Positions 7,629-19,115 of a stretch of 64,000 nt of DNA are shown here, in pieces (within the stretch, counting starts at the first letter, position 1; every line of letters begins with the position of its first letter). Source of the DNA: Bradyrhizobium sp. NP1 (GTDB taxonomy: Bacteria > Pseudomonadota > Alphaproteobacteria > Rhizobiales > Xanthobacteraceae); the NCBI RefSeq assembly GCF_030378205.1, contig NZ_CP127385.1, positions 3,822,001 through 3,886,000 on the forward strand, written 5' to 3'. The notes below the pieces were generated by a model. It saw only the letters and a list, made by a program, of their open reading frames with translations, searched no databases and had not been told where the DNA came from. A program made the translations under genes and the position numbers.

Positions 7629-8624
7629 ATGAAACTGAGAGAATTGTTTATCGCAGCAGCCGTGCTGCTGATGCCGACCGCCGCACTGGCGGCGCCGGGC
7701 ATCGTCACCACCACGGTCAGCCTGAGGGCAGGGCCCGGTGAAGGCTTTCCGACGGTCGACCGCATTCCCGGTGGCGCGCGTGTCACCATCCATGGTTGTC
7801 TCAGAGGCACCGCCTGGTGCGATGTGAACTGGTCGGATGATCGTGGCTGGGTGTCGTCGCAATATCTCGAATATCTCTACCGCAACCGCTACGTCTATCT
7901 GCCCGACTATGTCGACGAGATCGACGTTCCCGTCGTGCCGTTCGTGCTGACCTCGTACTGGTCGAGCTACTATGCGGGACGTCCCTGGTATCACCGTCGC
8001 GCCTACTGGAGCGGCTATTGGCAATCGCATGAGCGATTCGCGACGCGGTTGACTATCGACCGCTCGGCGGCCCGGATCGGCCGCGCGGCGGCAGCGCGCG
8101 ACGCTGCACTCCCCGAGGCAAAGGCAGGTGTCGGTGTCGAGGAGAGGTCGCGCGCCGGTGCGACGGAGCGGACCCGCGCCGGTGCGACGGAACGCGTGAC
8201 GCGCGAGAAAGACATCGCCACGCGTAGCGCGCGCGAAGGGCACGAACGCGCGGCAGTGCAGGCCCGCATGACGCGCGAGCACGCGCGGATGACGCGTGAG
8301 AACGCAAGAGCGGCCGTGCACCAGCAGCCGATGGCCCGCGCCCGCACGCAGACGCCGCCGATCATGGCCCGCGGCCATGACGAACCGCGTGCGGCTGCGC
8401 CGCGGATCGAGCGCGCCACGCCCCACATGACGCAGCCCAATGCGGCGCGCGGCGGCGGTGGCTCGCCGATGAACGCACGCGCGCAGATGCCGGCCGCGGC
8501 TGCCCCGCACGCAGCCGCGCCCGCGATCCCGCAGGGCGGCGGCGCGCCGCACATCAACGCCGCACCACGCGGTGGCGGCGGACCGGGCGGTGGCGGAGGC
8601 CACGGTCAGGACAAGCGCCAATGA
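7629..8624 (+). CDS. secreted bacterial SH3 domain protein with low-complexity tail
   Basis: A 331-residue exported protein. Residues 1-21 are a signal peptide ending ALAAP. An SH3b domain follows (about 24-80: TTTVSLRAGPGEGFPTVDRI ... WCDVNWSDDRGWVSSQYLEY), a fold that binds cell-wall peptides. A Tyr/Trp-rich connector (YVYLPDYV, SYWSSYYAGRPWYHRR) leads to a 190-residue tail rich in Arg, Ala, Glu, Met and finally Gly and Pro, with imperfect repeats such as RAGATERT and MTREHAR/MTRENAR. GAGGAGGAA is 7 bases before the start. A strong terminator follows at 8628. It is probably a periplasmic envelope protein; the role of the tail is unknown. Confidence 0.85.
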   Translation: MKLRELFIAAAVLLMPTAALAAPGIVTTTVSLRAGPGEGFPTVDRIPGGARVTIHGCLRGTAWCDVNWSDDRGWVSSQYLEYLYRNRYVYLPDYVDEIDVPVVPFVLTSYWSSYYAGRPWYHRRAYWSGYWQSHERFATRLTIDRSAARIGRAAAARDAALPEAKAGVGVEERSRAGATERTRAGATERVTREKDIATRSAREGHERAAVQARMTREHARMTRENARAAVHQQPMARARTQTPPIMARGHDEPRAAAPRIERATPHMTQPNAARGGGGSPMNARAQMPAAAAPHAAAPAIPQGGGAPHINAAPRGGGGPGGGGGHGQDKRQ

Positions 8625-8627
8625 ACG

Positions 8628-8657
8628 AAAAGCCCGGCCTTGAGCCGGGCTTTTTTT
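8628..8657 (+). terminator. intrinsic terminator after the SH3 gene
   Basis: AAAGCCCGGC TTGA GCCGGGCTTTTTTT type stem-loop with seven T residues, directly behind the stop codon at 8624. Confidence 0.85.
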
Positions 8658-8729
8658 GCTCGACGAGCTGCTGGCGGCTTGACGGGCTACGCGTTGCTCC
8701 CGGTGCCGAGGACATGCTTGGCGTGCCAC

Positions 8730-8824
8730 TGGGACGATCTTCTGACCCTGAAGGTCGAGGATCGCTGTGAAGCGGCGCTTGCGTTTTTGCTGTGAGGCGG
8801 TGCGAGCCGGCTTCACGGAGCTGA
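8730..8824 (+). pseudogene. duplicated 3' end of the sir2 gene
   Basis: About 95 bp almost identical (three or four differences) to 4171-4262, covering the last codons of the Sir2 gene (LTLKVEDRCEAALAFLL), its stop and 30 bp of flank. There is no sirtuin sequence upstream of the match. It is a stranded fragment between the SH3 gene and the metallophosphoesterase operon. Confidence 0.8.
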
Positions 8825-8864
8825 TTGCGGGAAAAGCGCTGGGATGCCGACGGCTGTGACGGCG

Positions 8865-8878
8865 TTGATCTATATCAA
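8865..8878 (+). promoter_or_regulatory. FixK/FNR-type box for the metallophosphoesterase operon
   Basis: TTGATCTATATCAA, a perfect TTGAT-N4-ATCAA palindrome, centred 89.5 bp before the ATG at 8961. A class II start would fall near 8913. Confidence 0.6.
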
Positions 8879-8960
8879 GCTTACCTGCCGCTGAAGGGCA
8901 AATTGTGTTGCGCACCCTATGCGGCGGCTCATTCCCTCTCCTCGATCAGGGGTGGTTATC

Positions 8961-10298
8961 ATGCAATCCTCCCGGCCTAACGAGCCCAGTCGGCGCCGTG
9001 TACTCGCACTCGCAACGCTGCCGGTGCTCTACGTGCCGCTCATTCCCGATGCGCAGGCGCAAACGACGACCGCGCAAGCACCGTCTACCGAAGGGGCCGG
9101 ATTTTCGTTCGCGGCGGTCGGCGACACCCGCCCGATGATGTACCTCCCGCTGAAGGAAGGGCAGCCGGACCTCAACAAGTTCTTCGTTGAGATGTTCGGG
9201 CTGGTCATGCCGGAGAAGGTCGCTGAAGCCGTTGTGGCGAAGGATGTGAAGATGATCTTCGATCCGGCCACAAAGGAGCTGACCAAGGTAATCATGCCAT
9301 TCGCGTCCAAGACCGAAGTCATGACGCTGACGGTCGATAAAGGGTGGGTGACAGAGGCCTCCGTTGAGGACGTAAAGCTGCTTCCCGGCGTGCAGCGGAC
9401 GATGTTCCGGCTCCAGGGCGGCGAATGGGTGACGCGTGAAATCGTGAAAGACGTCCAGTCCGGTCGCGCCAAATTCGTGGTCAATAGCGGTGATGCCGTA
9501 TGGTGGGGCAATCAGGGTTTGACCGTCAGTGACAGCCCATACTGGAAGCGCGTGAACGATACGATGTTGAAGAAGCTACCTGCGCCGGACGACGAAATGC
9601 GTGCAGCCGGTCTGGATGGGCGCTTTTTCATGAGTGTGGGCAATCACGAGGTATGGGCGGACCCCAAGATTGAGGGCGTTCTCTCGGCCGTGCCGTATTT
9701 GAAGAAATTCGGCGTAACGCCCGAAAACCTCATTTACAAATTCGACTTCAAAGGCACCCGCTTCATCTATCTTTGGAGCGGCAAGTACGACTACCGTTCG
9801 CCTTCGCTTTGGGACGCTGATCGGCCAAAGTATGCCGAACAGATGACGCAGCTTCAGAAGTGGCTGGACGAAGCCAAGGCCAATGGCATTCGTAAGGCCT
9901 TTATTGTCTTCCACTATCCTGTGTTTGCGCGGTCTGGCTTAGGTCCAATCCCGGCCCCCGACAATCCGCACAAGGTGATCGCGTCGTATGCCAAGGACAT
10001 GGAGGTGGTCGTGTTGAACGGGCACGTCCACACCACCGAAATCTACGAGGTAGATGGCGTAAAGTATCTGATGCTGGGCGGTGGCGGCGCGGAACAGGAC
10101 CCAATTCTTCCCGGTCGCACGAGCATCAAGGTACCCGCTGACTATCCGCCGGACCTCTACTGGAAGGGACAGGCTCCGAAAGAGGAGTACAATTACGTGC
10201 TTGTCGATGTCCAACCCGGCCAGAAAACGAAATTCACCCTCAATCGGTTCAGGCCGTGGTCGGCAGAACCCTTTGGGGCTGAGGAACTCTTCAAGTGA
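8961..10298 (+). CDS. exported metallophosphoesterase
   Basis: A 445-residue calcineurin-like phosphoesterase carrying a Tat-type signal (SRRRVLALATLPVLYVPLIP ... AQAQ). Metal-binding motifs appear in order: GDTRP (about 59), NSGDAVWWGN (about 174), GNHEVW (about 219), FHYPVFAR (about 315) and NGHVHTTE (about 350). A spacer of about 100 residues between the first two motifs is an unusual insert (PEKVAEAVVAKDVKMIFDPATK...). It probably hydrolyses phosphomonoesters or diesters in the periplasm. The start at 8961 gives a twin-arginine signal; the upstream in-frame ATG at 8919 would spoil it. Two small membrane genes follow directly, likely one operon under the FixK-type box. Confidence 0.85.
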   Translation: MQSSRPNEPSRRRVLALATLPVLYVPLIPDAQAQTTTAQAPSTEGAGFSFAAVGDTRPMMYLPLKEGQPDLNKFFVEMFGLVMPEKVAEAVVAKDVKMIFDPATKELTKVIMPFASKTEVMTLTVDKGWVTEASVEDVKLLPGVQRTMFRLQGGEWVTREIVKDVQSGRAKFVVNSGDAVWWGNQGLTVSDSPYWKRVNDTMLKKLPAPDDEMRAAGLDGRFFMSVGNHEVWADPKIEGVLSAVPYLKKFGVTPENLIYKFDFKGTRFIYLWSGKYDYRSPSLWDADRPKYAEQMTQLQKWLDEAKANGIRKAFIVFHYPVFARSGLGPIPAPDNPHKVIASYAKDMEVVVLNGHVHTTEIYEVDGVKYLMLGGGGAEQDPILPGRTSIKVPADYPPDLYWKGQAPKEEYNYVLVDVQPGQKTKFTLNRFRPWSAEPFGAEELFK

Positions 10299-10329
10299 GC
10301 CGGAGGCAGGCGTTTGCGGGAGTGAGGTT

Positions 10330-10794
10330 CTGGCGACAGCTCTTCTGATCATCCACGGATTGATCGCAGTCACACTGCTTGGCGCGATAACCCACCAGAC
10401 TTTGGCGGCATGGGCATCGGTGGAGGCGCGACCGCCTTCATTCTTTGGCCGCTTTCGTTCCGTGCCGTCCGCCTTGTTTGCAAACGCCGTGGTCGCGCTG
10501 TATGTGGTCACGACGCTGCTGGGTGGGATCATCTACCTCTATTTCCGTGTGGATGTCAGACCCGAGTTGGAGCGCGCGGGTCACTGGCACGTACTCGGCT
10601 TCTTCGACCTCAAGGAGCACTTCGCAGCTATCGGATTGGCGTTGTTACCCGCCTACTGGGTTTGCTGGCGACGGCCGTTTGATGATGAGCCAGCCCAAAC
10701 ACGCACCGCGCTCACTTCGATCCTCGCCTTTATCGTTTGGTGGGGCTTTCTGTCCGGCCACGTCGCTAACAACATCATGGGTTTCGGCTCATGA
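10330..10794 (+). CDS. four-helix membrane protein
   Basis: About 155 residues with four hydrophobic helices (LATALLIIHGLIAVTLLGAITH, SALFANAVVALYVVTTLLGG, EHFAAIGLALLPAYWVCW, SILAFIVWWGFLSGHVANN). The start is uncertain: no ATG, GTG or TTG sits near the expected N terminus after the upstream stop at 10298. A CTG at 10330 preceded by GGGAGTGAGG is the best candidate; the TTG at 10360 would remove half of helix one. Conserved histidines in helices one, three and four hint at haem or metal binding. Its stop overlaps the next start by four bases. Confidence 0.65.
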   Translation: MATALLIIHGLIAVTLLGAITHQTLAAWASVEARPPSFFGRFRSVPSALFANAVVALYVVTTLLGGIIYLYFRVDVRPELERAGHWHVLGFFDLKEHFAAIGLALLPAYWVCWRRPFDDEPAQTRTALTSILAFIVWWGFLSGHVANNIMGFGS

Positions 10795-11156
10795 CGTCAT
10801 CAGCGCCATTCCGCCGCTTTGCATTCGCGTTCGGGACCACGTTCGGGCTCTTCTACGTTGTCGCACTCGCCAAGGACTGTGCTCTCTTCACCGTTTTCCC
10901 GTCGCTCGGCGTCGTGCTCGCTGGCACGCATCACTCGCGAGATGTCGCCGACCCTGCGATGGGATTTCTGGCTCCTGCGATGTACTGGTACGGGTGGGCC
11001 GCGACCGCCGCACTCGGGGCGCTGATGGTCGGCCTTGTTGCTGCTGCGCTGCCCGGACGTTCGGCGCGATACGTTTGGTCGGGATGGGTGTGGCTAATTC
11101 CTGTGCTCTCGATGATCGCTTGCGTCTATCTCACTCTGCCCTGGTTTTGGCTCTGA
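10791..11156 (+). CDS. small membrane protein, function unknown
   Basis: A 121-residue protein with three or four predicted helices (FGTTFGLFYVVALAKDCALF, AMYWYGWAATAALGALMVGLV, WVWLIPVLSMIACVYLTLPW). It starts with ATG overlapping the preceding stop (ATGA), so translation is coupled. With the preceding gene and the Tat-exported phosphoesterase it forms a three-gene operon, possibly a membrane module serving the enzyme. Confidence 0.7.
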   Translation: MTSSAPFRRFAFAFGTTFGLFYVVALAKDCALFTVFPSLGVVLAGTHHSRDVADPAMGFLAPAMYWYGWAATAALGALMVGLVAAALPGRSARYVWSGWVWLIPVLSMIACVYLTLPWFWL

Positions 11157-11352
11157 CTTGGGTGCGACTTCCGCAATGGGTCAATTGCGTCGATTTTGGC
11201 ATGTCGGCACGACCGGCTAGCGGTTACTCTCGGAAGTGCGGGCTTGCCGATTGAAGGCATCGGTTTGAACATGATTCAAGCGCGGCGGCCTCCACAGCAG
11301 CAAATCCGGACCATCTCTTCGCAAGGTACATCGCCGGGGTCAGCGTGGTTGG

Positions 11353-13119
11353 TCAGCTTGGCAGGCCCGCCTTGAGGAGGCCGGCCTCGAGGCGCCGGCG
11401 GTCGGCCTCGTGCTTGTAATGCTGGGTCGCGAGGTACGCGGCCACCGAGAATTTCGGCTCGCGCTTTGTGACCTCTGTCGCATGCGCGGCGGCGGCGACC
11501 GCGTTGCCCATCTGCGCGAAGGTGGCTGCGAGGAAGGCATGATGGGTGTGGTCAGGCCGTGTGATCCGCGAGAAGGCCTCGGCGGCTTCGGCGTATTTCT
11601 CGGCGCAATAGCAGGCACGCCCCAGGTGACTCCAGAAACGCTCCGGGTGATAGGGGTTGAGGCGCATGGCCTTCTTGATCCAGTCGATGCCCTCCTCAGG
11701 CCGCCCAAGCCAGGTCAGGAGCTCGCCCTGCTGAACGACGACAAGGTCGTAGTTGGGGTTCAGCGCGAGCGCCCGTTCCTGGTGGTACGCGGCCTTGTCG
11801 TGATCATCGCGGTTCAGGTTCAGCGCGGCGAGAATCCGGTGAACGTCGCTGTCGTTGTCGTCCAGCCCCAGCGTGATCTCCAGCTCCGCGGCGACCTGCT
11901 GGAGCGCCGCATCGCGATCGGCGCACCAGTCATAAACCCAGGTCTGGCCCAGCACGCATGCCTTCCAGGCGTGAGCATGCGCATAATTCGGATCGAGTGC
12001 GAGAGCGCGGTCGAGCAGGTGCTGCGCTTCCGCGTTGTCAGCCCGCGTCGAGCGGTGATGCAGCACCTTGGCGGCCAGCACGCACTCATAGGCCACCATG
12101 TTGTCGGTGGGCTTGCGTTTCGCGCGGTCCTGCGTGGCGGCCTCGACGCGGCCGGGCAGCGTTGCGGCGATTGCTCGGGTCATCTCGTCCTGGATGGCAA
12201 AGACGTCCTTGATCTCGCGGTCATAGCGTTCGGCCCAGACGTGCCGGTCGGTTTCCGCGTCGATCAGCTGCACGGTGACGCGGACGCGGTCGCCCGCCTT
12301 CCGCACACTCCCCTCGAGGACGTAGTCGACGCCGAATTCGCGCGCGACGTCCTGAACCTTGACCGCCTTGCCCTTGTACACGAAGGCGGAGTTGCGCGAG
12401 ATGACGAGCAGGTCGTGGAAGCGCGACAGCTCGGTGATGATGTCCTCGGTGAGGCCGTCCGCGAAGAACTCCTGCTCAGGATCGCCACTCATGTTAGCGA
12501 GCGGCAGCACGGCAATGGATGGCTTCTTCGAGCTTGCTGTCGCGACCGAAGTGTCCTTCGCGCCCTCCGGCGCACCTTGGAGACTGGATTCAAGCCGCAC
12601 CCGAAAGGTGCGGATAGGCCGTGCGATATTCTTGACGCTCTGCTCGCCGAGATCGTCGAATTCGACGTCGTCCAGTCGCTGGCCGACCTGCTCGCGCACG
12701 GCGCCCGAAACACAGATGCCGCCGGGCTCGGCCAGCATTTGCAGGCGCGCCGCGACGTTGACGCCATCGCCAAAGATGTCGTTTTCATCAACGATGACGT
12801 CGCCCAGATTGATGCCGATGCGAAACTGTATCCAGCGCGCCGGCGGAACGTCGGCGTTGCGGCGCGCCATCCGGCGCTGAACCTCGGCCGCGCACAGCAC
12901 GGCATCGGCAACGCTGTGGAATTCCACCAGCAGGCCGTCGCCCGTCGTCTTTATGATGCGGCCGCGATTCTTGGCAATGGCCGGATCGATCAGCTCGATC
13001 CGATGAGTCTTGAGACGCGCGAGCGTCCCCGTCTCGTCGACCTCCATCAGCCGACTGAAGCCGACCATGTCAGCGGAAAGCACCGCGGCGAGCCTGCGTT
13101 CTGGTTCAGGCACGTCCAT
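11353..13119 (-). CDS. class III adenylate/guanylate cyclase with TPR tail
   Basis: A 588-residue protein. The CHD cyclase domain is at about 5-170: SADMVGFSRLM and TGDGLLVEF supply the metal-binding aspartates, and FGDGVNVAARLQ the transition-state Asn/Arg. A middle domain (about 195-330; PLANMSGDPEQEFFADGLTE, then VLEGSVRK) is the FlgO/TolB-like module often fused to these cyclases, and the C-terminal 250 residues are tetratricopeptide repeats (ALALDPNYAHAHAWKA...). It probably makes cAMP in the cytoplasm; the TPR part may sense partners. The ATG at 13119 begins the conserved part; an upstream TTG at 13170 is possible. A damaged copy lies at 7079-7455. Confidence 0.88.
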   Translation of the reverse strand: MDVPEPERRLAAVLSADMVGFSRLMEVDETGTLARLKTHRIELIDPAIAKNRGRIIKTTGDGLLVEFHSVADAVLCAAEVQRRMARRNADVPPARWIQFRIGINLGDVIVDENDIFGDGVNVAARLQMLAEPGGICVSGAVREQVGQRLDDVEFDDLGEQSVKNIARPIRTFRVRLESSLQGAPEGAKDTSVATASSKKPSIAVLPLANMSGDPEQEFFADGLTEDIITELSRFHDLLVISRNSAFVYKGKAVKVQDVAREFGVDYVLEGSVRKAGDRVRVTVQLIDAETDRHVWAERYDREIKDVFAIQDEMTRAIAATLPGRVEAATQDRAKRKPTDNMVAYECVLAAKVLHHRSTRADNAEAQHLLDRALALDPNYAHAHAWKACVLGQTWVYDWCADRDAALQQVAAELEITLGLDDNDSDVHRILAALNLNRDDHDKAAYHQERALALNPNYDLVVVQQGELLTWLGRPEEGIDWIKKAMRLNPYHPERFWSHLGRACYCAEKYAEAAEAFSRITRPDHTHHAFLAATFAQMGNAVAAAAHATEVTKREPKFSVAAYLATQHYKHEADRRRLEAGLLKAGLPS

Positions 13120-13385
13120 CTCTCGGGTTGCTTCAGGAGAAACTCTAGCAGATGAAGGGCCTTTGCCCAAGCCGGTAGTTCACAACCTCGGCTCTGCTGG
13201 GCAACTGCTCAGCGAGACCAGCTCGGGCCTTGTCGTGACGGGCCGTGACGTTCGCAGGCGCCGGGCTTACCGAGCGGCCTCGGGGGGAGGGGCATCCATG
13301 GCGAAGGCCCGATTTTGCCGGGGTCCAATAATGGAGTAGCCTCTAACCTCACCCAGCCGATCAATTTGTGGAATAGGAGGACACC

Positions 13386-14771
13386 ATGCAAGCCATGGCC
13401 ACCGAAACATTCATCGGCAAAATGCGCGGCCCGGTTATCGGGCGAACGGATGCCGATTACGACGCCGTCCGAAGCCTCTACAACGGGATGATCGACAAGA
13501 GTCCCGTGATGATTGCGCGATGCACCGACGTCGCCGACGTGGTCACTGCAGTGGATTTTGCAAGACAGAACGATCTTCCGGTCGCGATCCGCGGAGGCGG
13601 GCACAACGGGCCGGGCCTTAGTAGTGTCGACGACGGGTTGATGATCGACATGTCGATGATGAAAGGCGTGCGGGTCGATCCCGTTGCCCGCACCGTCCGC
13701 GTCGGTCCCGGCTGCACGCAAGGGGATGTCGACCATGCCACGCATGTCTATGGGCTGGCCGTGCCGGCCGGCATTGTTTCGACGACCGGCATCGCCGGCC
13801 TCACGCTTGGCGGCGGCACCGGATACCTGACCCGCAAGTACGGTCTCACCATCGACAATCTGCTCGAGGCGGATGTCGTGCTGGCTGACGGTCGCATCGT
13901 CACCGCGAGCAAGTCGGAGAACGCCGATCTCTACTGGGGCCTGCGGGGCGGCGGCGGCAATTTTGGCATCGTCACGAGCTTCCTGTTCCAGGCTCATCCC
14001 GTGACCATGGTCTATGCCGGCCCGATCTTCTGGGATCTCGAAAATGCCCGGACGATCATGCGGAAGTACAGGGATTTCCTGCCCGGCGCTCCGGAGGAGC
14101 TCGGGGCGTTTGTCGGCTTGAAGACGGTTCCGCCGGTGGACCCGTTCCCGGCGGAGCATCAGGGCAAGCGCGCCTGCGCCATCATCGCTTGCTACAATGG
14201 CCCAACGGAAGCCGGAGAAGCGGTCATGGCCCAACTGCTCGCCGAGCTGCCCCCACCGCTCTTCAACTGGATGGGCGAAATGCCCTATCCCGCCCTCCAG
14301 TCCATGTTTGATCCGTTCTTTCCGAAGGGCTTGCAATGGTACTGGCGCGGCGATTTCGTGAAAGAGCTGACCGACGAAGCGATTGACGCCCATGTCGTCC
14401 AGGCACAGAAACTGCCGAGCACGCTCTCGCTTATGCATCTTTATCCGATCGACGGAGCCGTCCGTCGCGTCGGCAAGAGCGACACCGCCTGGAACACGCG
14501 CGACGCGACCTGGTCGATGGTCATCGCGGGCATCGATCCCAATCCGCAAAAGGCGGGCGAAATCACGCGCTGGACCAAAGGCTATTGGGAGGCCGTGCAT
14601 CCCTATTCGGCTGACGGCTGTTATGTGAATTTCATGATGGACGATGGCGACGACAGCAGGCTCAGGGCCACCTACGGTGACAATTACGAGCGCCTCGTCG
14701 CCTTGAAGGCCAAGTACGACCCGACGAACTTCTTCCGCATGAACCAGAACATCAGACCGCTGCACGCGTAG
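13386..14771 (+). CDS. FAD-linked oxidoreductase, berberine-bridge type
   Basis: A 461-residue PCMH-type flavoprotein. AIRGGGHNGPG (about 68-78) supplies the histidine that links FAD covalently. In the second loop, PAGIVSTTGIAGLTLGGGTG, the cysteine used for bicovalent flavin in related oxidases is absent, so mono-covalent attachment is expected. The C terminus has the BBE signature (YDPTNFFRMNQNIRP). Such enzymes oxidise sugars, alcohols or alkaloid-like compounds with oxygen. There is no signal peptide. TAGGAGG precedes the start by 6 bases. No neighbour points to a substrate. Confidence 0.87.
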   Translation: MQAMATETFIGKMRGPVIGRTDADYDAVRSLYNGMIDKSPVMIARCTDVADVVTAVDFARQNDLPVAIRGGGHNGPGLSSVDDGLMIDMSMMKGVRVDPVARTVRVGPGCTQGDVDHATHVYGLAVPAGIVSTTGIAGLTLGGGTGYLTRKYGLTIDNLLEADVVLADGRIVTASKSENADLYWGLRGGGGNFGIVTSFLFQAHPVTMVYAGPIFWDLENARTIMRKYRDFLPGAPEELGAFVGLKTVPPVDPFPAEHQGKRACAIIACYNGPTEAGEAVMAQLLAELPPPLFNWMGEMPYPALQSMFDPFFPKGLQWYWRGDFVKELTDEAIDAHVVQAQKLPSTLSLMHLYPIDGAVRRVGKSDTAWNTRDATWSMVIAGIDPNPQKAGEITRWTKGYWEAVHPYSADGCYVNFMMDDGDDSRLRATYGDNYERLVALKAKYDPTNFFRMNQNIRPLHA

Positions 14772-14840
14772 ACGATTGGCCTCCCGGCGACCACGTTCGA
14801 CCATTCAGGGGCGATGATGATCTAAAGCGGAGGCAGCACG

Positions 14841-17810
<2,970 letters not shown>

Positions 17811-17854
17811 ATCGGCATTTCCAGACGCGCGGAGCGCGCTTTCGCTTTTTGACT

Positions 17855-17903
17855 CGGCATGATGTTTTCGGAAAACCGGTACCGATTTTTCCGTATCATG
17901 CCG
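17855..17903. repeat. palindromic repeat (CGGCATGAT...ATCATGCCG)
   Basis: Arms CGGCATGAT (17855-17863) and ATCATGCCG (17895-17903) enclose a second inverted pair (TTCGGAAAA / TTTTTCCG). This is a form common between genes in Rhizobiales. It lies in the uvrA leader between the SOS box and the start codon. Confidence 0.6.
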
Positions 17904-17956
17904 CAGGCGCACGTCGGGAAAAGCCTCCGCGATCAGACGCCGTTGGGTGATGCTCG

Positions 17957-17971
17957 GAACATAGGAAGAAC
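17957..17971 (-). promoter_or_regulatory. LexA SOS box upstream of uvrA
   Basis: GAAC-ATAGGAA-GAAC fits the alphaproteobacterial LexA operator (GTTC-N7-GTTC on the other strand) exactly. It is 147 bp upstream of the uvrA ATG, a known SOS gene in this class. Confidence 0.75.
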
Positions 17972-18082
17972 GGGTGGCGATTACCAGAGCCGTGTGCGAA
18001 TCATCAACGGATTGTTGGTGCGCCAGTGTCCCGTGAACCGCCACACTGGCAGCAGATGGCACGAAAGCTGCGCCCAAAAAGC

Positions 18083-18108
18083 AAAAGGCCGGCTCGAGCC
18101 GGCCTTTT
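18083..18108 (-). terminator. intrinsic terminator after the outer-membrane gene
   Basis: AAAAGGCCGGC TCGA GCCGGCCTTTT, a perfect stem of 11 bp with flanking A/T runs on both sides. It sits 30 bp beyond the stop at 18138 of the minus-strand barrel gene. Confidence 0.8.
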
Positions 18109-18137
18109 CCTCGACGCTGGAACCTGGTCGGCGCGGA

Positions 18138-18866
18138 TCAGAACCTTGCGATGATCGGGGCGCCGAAGTGGTAGTTGATGCGCACCGCGACGAGGTCGAC
18201 GTCGCCACCGGAGCGGTAGGCATCCGCCAGCGGCACGATGTTGGTGAAGCTCACATTGCGGCGGCCCGAGAAGATGTGGTCGTATTCGAGGCCGACCGAC
18301 CAGTCGCGGGAGAGGCCGACTTCCACGCCGGTGCCCACCGCGCCGCCCCAGTGCGATTGATAGCCGGTCGAGCTCGTGACCACGCCGGTCGCGCTTGAGG
18401 TGAAATCGAAGCGCTGGTCGACGACGCCGGCGCCGCCCTTCACGTACCAGAGCACGCTGTTCCAGGCGTAGCCGACCTGCCCCGTGATCAGGCCGAGCGC
18501 ATCGATCCGCGTGTTGATGTTGTTCAGGGCGTTGGCGAGGTTCTGCGTGCCGGCGCTGATGTTGGCAACATCGCCCTGGCCTTCGAGGCCGAATACCCAA
18601 TTCGCTTGTTGCCAGCGATAGCCGAGCTGGCCGCCGCCGATCGCGCCGCCCGCGCTGTAGCAGCCAAGGCCGGCCCCGGTCGACAGGTTGTCGCGGCAGT
18701 CGTGTGCCCAGCCGCCGCCGGCATTGCCGCCGATGTAGAAACCGCTCCAGTCATAGATCGGCGCCAGCGGGGGCGCCTTGGTGTAGGCCCGCGGAAGGTC
18801 CGCCGCGAGCGCATGAGCCGCCCCCAGCGCCACCACGCCCACCGCAGCGAGTACGATCCTGTTCAT
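18138..18866 (-). CDS. Omp31/Omp25-like outer-membrane beta-barrel
   Basis: A 242-residue porin-family protein. The signal peptide ends ...HALAADLPR. The start of the barrel, PIYDWSGFYIGGNAGGGW, is the hallmark of rhizobial/Brucella Omp25-31 proteins; further strands are QLGYRWQQANWVFGLEGQGD, GQVGYAWNSVLWYVKGGAGV and VGLEYDHIF, ending in a terminal aromatic F (APIIARF) as needed for barrel assembly. The ATG at 18866 has GGAG 9 bases upstream. A very similar barrel lies immediately upstream (19116-19892); the pair arose by tandem duplication but each has its own terminator. Confidence 0.9.
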   Translation of the reverse strand: MNRIVLAAVGVVALGAAHALAADLPRAYTKAPPLAPIYDWSGFYIGGNAGGGWAHDCRDNLSTGAGLGCYSAGGAIGGGQLGYRWQQANWVFGLEGQGDVANISAGTQNLANALNNINTRIDALGLITGQVGYAWNSVLWYVKGGAGVVDQRFDFTSSATGVVTSSTGYQSHWGGAVGTGVEVGLSRDWSVGLEYDHIFSGRRNVSFTNIVPLADAYRSGGDVDLVAVRINYHFGAPIIARF

Positions 18867-19062
18867 ATTGTGTTGCTCCAATTTCGTGTTGCGCTATTCC
18901 CGCGATTTCAAGATCAGCGCGCCCGGTCTTTAATCCCGCGGCGTGTGATGGAAGCGTGATAGCGACGCGAAAAGCGAAATCCCGTTACCGAAAGGCAACA
19001 GCCCAGGCGCAACCGCAGGATGCGTCATCGCGCCGGCGTCAAGCGAGCAGGCGGCGCAAAAC

Positions 19063-19090
19063 AAAAAGGCCGGCGTGACGCCGGCCTTTT
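19063..19090 (-). terminator. intrinsic terminator after the second barrel gene
   Basis: AAAAAGGCCGGCG TGA CGCCGGCCTTTT stem-loop 26 bp beyond the stop of the gene ending at 19116. Confidence 0.8.
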
Positions 19091-19115
19091 GCAGTGAAGC
19101 TGTGTTGTCGCGCGA

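Noticed and set aside
11410..13155. Long plus-strand frame antisense to the cyclase gene
   Set aside because: Shadow frame; the cyclase domain and TPRs on the other strand are unambiguous.
17811..18077. N-terminal extension of UvrA by about 89 codons
   Set aside because: The extension contains a palindromic repeat and the SOS box; UvrA homologues begin at the ATG at 17810.
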